NCBI GenBank assembly: GCA_937982505.1
Contig: CALJLV010000064.1
Location: forward strand, 1-10,701
DNA length: 10,701 nt
Direction of reading: 5' to 3'
DNA from: an uncultured Desulfobacteraceae bacterium
GTDB taxonomy: Bacteria > Desulfobacterota > Desulfobacteria > Desulfobacterales > UBA2174
Part shown: positions 7,861 to 10,701 of the stretch, in pieces
How the letters are laid out: the number at the start of each line of letters is the position of its first letter
Position numbering within the stretch: position 1 is the stretch's first letter
Program-made: the position numbers and the translations under genes
Notes under the pieces: generated by a model
The model's database searches: none
The model's input: the letters and a program-made list of their open reading frames with translations, nothing else
What the model was told of the DNA's origin: nothing

Positions 7861-8003
7861 GATGCGCGTTCTGTCATCGACCGGGCCCAGAAACGGCTGG
7901 AAAACGCCGCCTACCACGCCGTCCCGGCCCCTTGCGGCGACCTCAACGATCTGACCCTCCGGTCCAGGCTCACCCCCCCGGGCGCATCTTCAAGGAATTC
8001 TGA
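7861..8003 (+). pseudogene. Remnant of a BON-domain-like protein gene
   Basis: In the frame beginning at 7861, the DNA encodes AQKRLENAAYHAVPAPCGDL and then NDLTLRSRL. The pattern RLxxxAYxAVxxxxCxLxxLTLRxRL matches the core of small BON-domain proteins as I know them, where a short helix is followed by a Cys-Asp/Glu-Phe strand and LTLRGRV. There is no usable start codon: the frame is closed by a stop at 7846-7848. The family-like sequence appears to change frame in the seven-C run at 7973-7979 to read PPGRIFKEF and stop at 8001-8003. A complete BON protein would be longer on both sides. I infer a decayed, frameshifted gene fragment. Without a search, chance similarity over ~40 residues cannot be excluded. 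Confidence 0.4.
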
Positions 8004-8015
8004 GACGCCTCGCGA

Positions 8016-8044
8016 TTGACAAGCCTCCGGAGGGCATCTAAAAC
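8016..8044 (+). promoter_or_regulatory. Candidate sigma-70 promoter of the acyl-CoA synthetase gene
   Basis: An exact TTGACA (8016-8021) is followed after 17 bp by TAAAAC (8039-8044; four of six to consensus). The 5' leader would be about 140 nt. A 10-bp palindrome lies between the two boxes. Prediction only. Confidence 0.5.
8024..8033. promoter_or_regulatory. Perfect 10-bp palindrome in promoter spacer, possible operator
   Basis: CCTCCGGAGG is a perfect inverted repeat lying exactly between the predicted -35 and -10 boxes. A repressor bound there would block polymerase. No regulator gene is present in the window, so the protein that might bind is unknown. GC-rich palindromes of this size also occur by chance. 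Confidence 0.3.
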
Positions 8045-8193
8045 AGGCGAGCCCGCCGCCTTCACCGGCCGCGCGGGCCCGACCCACCACGGTCCCCCCG
8101 CTTGCAGCGGATGGCGCTTCCCCCACGGCGCCCTTGGCGCGGGCCTCGGCCACGGGGCCCCATGACCCTTACGCGACGAAAGGAGAAGCAACG

Positions 8194-9873
8194 ATGCAGA
8201 TACCGCAGTTCACCGTCGGTCAGACCACCATCGGCCAGCTGGTGGATCTGGTGGCGGATCAATTCGGCGACAGTACCGCCCTAGTGTACCACAAGCTGGG
8301 GATCCACATGAATTACCGGCAATTTCGCGATCACTGCAACGCGGTGGCCAAGGGGTTCATGGCGCTGGGGGTGGAAAAGGGGGAAAAAGTCGCCATCTGG
8401 GCCAACAACGTACCCCAATGGGTGCTGACCCAGTTCGGCACCGGCAAGATGGGGGCCGTGATGGTGACGGTCAACACCAACTATCGCAGCTTCGAGTTGG
8501 AGTATCTGATGAAGCAGTCCGATGCCACCACCTTGCTGCTCATTGGCGGGGTGCGCTCGGAGGACGAATACCTGAAGGTCGTCGACGAGGTCTGCCCGGA
8601 ACTCCGGCACAGCCGCCCCGGCCAGCTCGTGTGCGAGAAGCTGCCCAAGCTGAAAAACGTCGTTTTTCTCGGTGAGACGCGCCATCCGGGCATGTTCACC
8701 TGGGACGAGTTGCTGGCTCTGGGCGCCACGGTAGACGACACCGATTTAACAGCCCGCCAGGACAGCCTGGCGCCGGACGACGTGATCAACATGCAGTACA
8801 CGTCGGGGACCACCGGATTTCCCAAGGGGGTGCAGCTGAGCCACACCAATCTCATCGGCAACGCCCGGAGCATGGCCGAATGCATGCGCCTGACCTGCCG
8901 GGACACCCTGTGCATCCCGGTGCCCTTTTTCCACTGCTTCGGCTGCGTCATCGGCACCCTGTGCTCCGTGGTCTCGGCCACGGCCATGGCCCCGGTGGTG
9001 GCCTTCAACCCGGTGGATGTCCTGGAAACCATCCAGGCCTCGCGCTGCACGGCCGTGCACGGGGTGCCCACCATGTTCATCGCCGAACTGGAGGAGATGA
9101 AAAACAGGGCTTATGACACCGCCAGTCTGCGCACCGGGGTGATGGCCGGCTCGCCGTGCCCCATCGAGGTGATGAAGCAGGTGGTCTCCACCATGGGGGC
9201 CGGGGAGATGACCATCGTCTACGGCCAGACCGAGGCCTCGCCGGGGGTGACCCAGACCCGCCCGGAAGATTCCCTGGAGCTGCGGGTCACCACCGTGGGC
9301 CGGGCCCTGCCCAACGTGGAAGTCACGATCGTGGATCCTTCCAGCGGCAGGGAGGTGCCCCCCGGGGTCCAGGGGGAGCTGTGCACCCGCGGCTACCATG
9401 TGATGAAGGGCTATTACAAAAACCCCCAGGCCACCGCCGAGGTCATCGACCCCGAGGGCTGGCTGCACACCGGGGATCTGGCCACCATGGACGAGAACGG
9501 CTACTGCAAGATCACCGGACGGATCAAGGACATGATCATCCGCGGCGGCGAGAATATCTATCCGCGCGAGATCGAGGAGTTTCTCTACACCCACCCCGAC
9601 ATCAAGGACGTCCAGGTGGTGGGGGTGCCCAGCCGCAAGTACGGCGAGGAGGTGGTGGCCTTCGTGCAGGTGAAAAACGGCCTGGCGCTGACCGGCGAGG
9701 CCCTGCGGGATTTCTGCCAAGACAAGATCGCCTTTCACAAGATTCCCGCCTTTTTTCTCTTCGTCGACCAGTACCCCACCACGGCCAGCGGCAAGATCCA
9801 AAAGTACAAGCTGCGCCAGGAGGCGATCCAACGGCTCGACCGGGAGGCCGATGCCCGCATCGAGACGGCCTGA
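8194..9873 (+). CDS. ACSF2-like AMP-binding acyl-CoA synthetase
   Basis: This is an ANL-superfamily enzyme that activates a carboxylic acid, probably a medium- or long-chain fatty acid, with ATP to an acyl-adenylate and then to acyl-CoA. It has 559 residues, the usual size for the ACSF2-like bacterial group. Visible core motifs are the phosphate loop YTSGTTGFPKG (202-212), the aromatic and fatty-acid side IPVPFFHCFG region, and YGQTEASP (343-350). These are followed by GWLHTGD (422-428), the hinge region GRIKDMIIRGGENIYP (442-457) and the C-terminal catalytic lysine in PTTASGKIQK (Lys534). All key residues are present, so it should be active; substrate chain length cannot be read from sequence. 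The ATG at 8194 has a strong AAAGGAG Shine-Dalgarno seven bases upstream; the frame is open from 8134 but has no comparable site there. It appears monocistronic, with a predicted promoter at 8016-8044 and a weak terminator near 9978. The likely role is fatty acid uptake and beta-oxidation. Confidence 0.93.
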   Translation: MQIPQFTVGQTTIGQLVDLVADQFGDSTALVYHKLGIHMNYRQFRDHCNAVAKGFMALGVEKGEKVAIWANNVPQWVLTQFGTGKMGAVMVTVNTNYRSFELEYLMKQSDATTLLLIGGVRSEDEYLKVVDEVCPELRHSRPGQLVCEKLPKLKNVVFLGETRHPGMFTWDELLALGATVDDTDLTARQDSLAPDDVINMQYTSGTTGFPKGVQLSHTNLIGNARSMAECMRLTCRDTLCIPVPFFHCFGCVIGTLCSVVSATAMAPVVAFNPVDVLETIQASRCTAVHGVPTMFIAELEEMKNRAYDTASLRTGVMAGSPCPIEVMKQVVSTMGAGEMTIVYGQTEASPGVTQTRPEDSLELRVTTVGRALPNVEVTIVDPSSGREVPPGVQGELCTRGYHVMKGYYKNPQATAEVIDPEGWLHTGDLATMDENGYCKITGRIKDMIIRGGENIYPREIEEFLYTHPDIKDVQVVGVPSRKYGEEVVAFVQVKNGLALTGEALRDFCQDKIAFHKIPAFFLFVDQYPTTASGKIQKYKLRQEAIQRLDREADARIETA

Positions 9874-9977
9874 AGGCGGTGGCGTTCGGTTGTATATGGA
9901 ATCCTCTCGGACACGCGAGCGCGGGCGGCCGCGCCGATCGAGGCACGGCCCCGTTCGTCGCGGCGCCTTTGGGAGTT

Positions 9978-9993
9978 AAGGCGTAAGCCTTTT
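9978..9993 (+). terminator. Weak candidate terminator after the acyl-CoA synthetase gene
   Basis: A 5-bp stem AAGGC/GCCTT with a GTAA tetraloop (9978-9991) runs into a T-run that is only four bases long, two of them within the stem arm. It lies about 105 bases after the stop codon. The stem is short, so the call is tentative; the rest of 9874-10080 shows no gene. Confidence 0.3.
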
Positions 9994-10080
9994 AAAAGAT
10001 CATTCTCTTCGGCATGGCGTTAGGAAATGAAACCCTTACCGGCGAGCCATGCACATGCTGAACCGTGTGGGGCAGGAATC

Positions 10081-10278
10081 ATGACCTACAACTTCGATCC
10101 GGACAAGTGGTATGCCCACGAACTGGCCGCGTTGAAATCCGGCCGCCGATCCGGCGACCTGTCGCAACGGGCATTTCAAGCCGCGGTCGAAAAGCTCGAC
10201 CGGAGGCTCGAAGAGATGTGGCGGCGGCTGGACGGGACGTACCAAATAACCAATCGGATAGGTGCACCGAAATTCTGA
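10081..10278 (+). CDS. Small conserved hypothetical protein, MTYNFDP type
   Basis: This is a 65-residue soluble protein beginning MTYNFDPDKWYAHELAAL. Residues ~11-49 are predicted helical and highly charged (RAFQAAVEKLDRRLEEMWRR), followed by LDGTYQI at 50-56. I recall similar short proteins with an N-terminal YNFDPDxWY and a C-terminal RLDGTYQI in Desulfobacterota genomes, but no function is known to me. No signal peptide, membrane segment, metal-binding cysteines or DNA-binding motif is visible. The ATG at 10081 has AGGA about five bases upstream; an in-frame ATG at 10027 adds 18 residues and lacks a good ribosome site. It is first in a run of three small co-oriented genes, 72 bases before the next. 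Confidence 0.75.
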   Translation: MTYNFDPDKWYAHELAALKSGRRSGDLSQRAFQAAVEKLDRRLEEMWRRLDGTYQITNRIGAPKF

Positions 10279-10350
10279 ATGAGTACCGCACATAGAGCCA
10301 GTTTCTGGACTATTTTTACACGAATATTTCCTGCATCGGAGGAAAGACGG

Positions 10351-10569
10351 ATGGCTCTTGACAACGATCAGTCCGCCAACCCGTATTTCAAAACCAATGC
10401 CACAAGCGTTATAATGCCGCTGTCGCGCCTGGTCCCGAGGGAAGCGCCCGACCCGCAGCGGCTCAAAAACGCCCATCGCCGAATGGCGGCGGCCAGGCAG
10501 GGGTCGTTTGCAAAGCGCAAGCCCATCGGGGTGTGGGCACTGGGCGACGGGAAGTTCAAGAAGGAATGA
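10351..10569 (+). CDS. Small basic hypothetical protein
   Basis: This 72-residue protein is not recognised. It is basic in its second half (RLKNAHRRMAAARQGSFAKR, residues 38-57) and ends GDGKFKKE. It has no membrane segment, signal peptide or cysteine. The ATG at 10351 has an excellent GGAGG eight bases upstream. An in-frame ATG at 10279, one base beyond the preceding stop, would add 24 residues without a ribosome site. The strong Shine-Dalgarno and co-orientation with flanking small genes support a real gene. The positive charge would allow nucleic-acid or ribosome contact, but nothing specific shows this. Confidence 0.65.
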   Translation: MALDNDQSANPYFKTNATSVIMPLSRLVPREAPDPQRLKNAHRRMAAARQGSFAKRKPIGVWALGDGKFKKE

Positions 10570-10598
10570 TTTGTGGCAAGAGATGAAAGGAGACCCGT

Positions 10599-10701
10599 AT
10601 GACCGCTTTGCCTTGTATCCGACACCGATCCAGGCTTCGGCTGCTGATGTCGGCCGCCTGCGCCGCTGCCGTTTTGACCCTGGCCCACTGCGGCACGAAC
10701 G
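10599..10701 (+). CDS. Probable lipoprotein or secreted protein, N-terminal part (cut by window end)
   Basis: Only 34 codons are visible before the window ends. They form a typical export signal: a basic n-region (Arg8, 10, 12, 14), a hydrophobic h-region (about 15-29, LLMSAACAAAVLTLA) and then L28-A29-H30-C31. This resembles a lipobox with Cys31 as the lipidated residue, but His at -1 is unusual where Gly, Ala or Ser is normal, so cleavage by a standard signal peptidase may occur instead. The ATG at 10599 has AGGAG about six bases upstream. It starts 29 bases after the previous stop, so co-transcription is likely. Function is unknown because the mature part lies outside. Confidence 0.65.
   Translation, partial: MTALPCIRHRSRLRLLMSAACAAAVLTLAHCGTN

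Noticed and set aside
8746..9831. A 361-codon minus-strand frame opposite the acyl-CoA synthetase gene
   Set aside because: His/Gly/Ala-rich antisense shadow; the plus strand carries every ANL motif.

Overview
The window is high-GC throughout, most extremely in the middle. It has Gram-negative outer-membrane biogenesis genes, a diguanylate cyclase, an acyl-CoA synthetase and the end of a small CRISPR locus. Protein style, including the acyl-CoA synthetase type and a small MTYNFDP-type conserved protein, points to a Desulfobacterota (former Deltaproteobacteria) chromosome. That assignment is inferred from composition and recalled family resemblance, not from a search.

Layout. At 71-257 there are three perfect 36-nt CRISPR repeats with two spacers. 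Seven bases after the last repeat, at 265, begins a gene whose first ~120 codons resemble the CARF-type CRISPR-associated family Cas_APE2256 (ligand-sensing or ring-nuclease proteins of type III systems). The family similarity then stops, and the frame runs on as unrelated GC-rich sequence into the end of the next gene. This looks like a decaying edge of a CRISPR locus. On the minus strand, 776-6522 carries tamA and tamB as a translationally coupled pair (stop and start overlap as TGATG) with an intrinsic terminator after tamB. The pair forms a translocation and assembly module spanning the periplasm.

On the plus strand, a PAS-GGDEF diguanylate cyclase with an intact GGEEF and an RxxD inhibitory site lies at 6872-7825 behind an exact TTGACA -35 box. 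The 368 bp between it and the next gene hold the remnant of a BON-domain gene, then a second TTGACA promoter with a 10-bp perfect palindrome between its -35 and -10 boxes. Next is a 559-aa ACSF2-like acyl-CoA synthetase (8194-9873) with all core ANL motifs. The window ends with three small co-oriented genes: a 65-aa conserved protein, a 72-aa basic protein, and a probable lipoprotein cut by the window edge.

No complete CRISPR-Cas machinery, integrase, transposase, tRNA or rRNA is visible. The least ordinary part is the array-CARF junction at the left edge; the rest is mostly well-known housekeeping and signalling genes.
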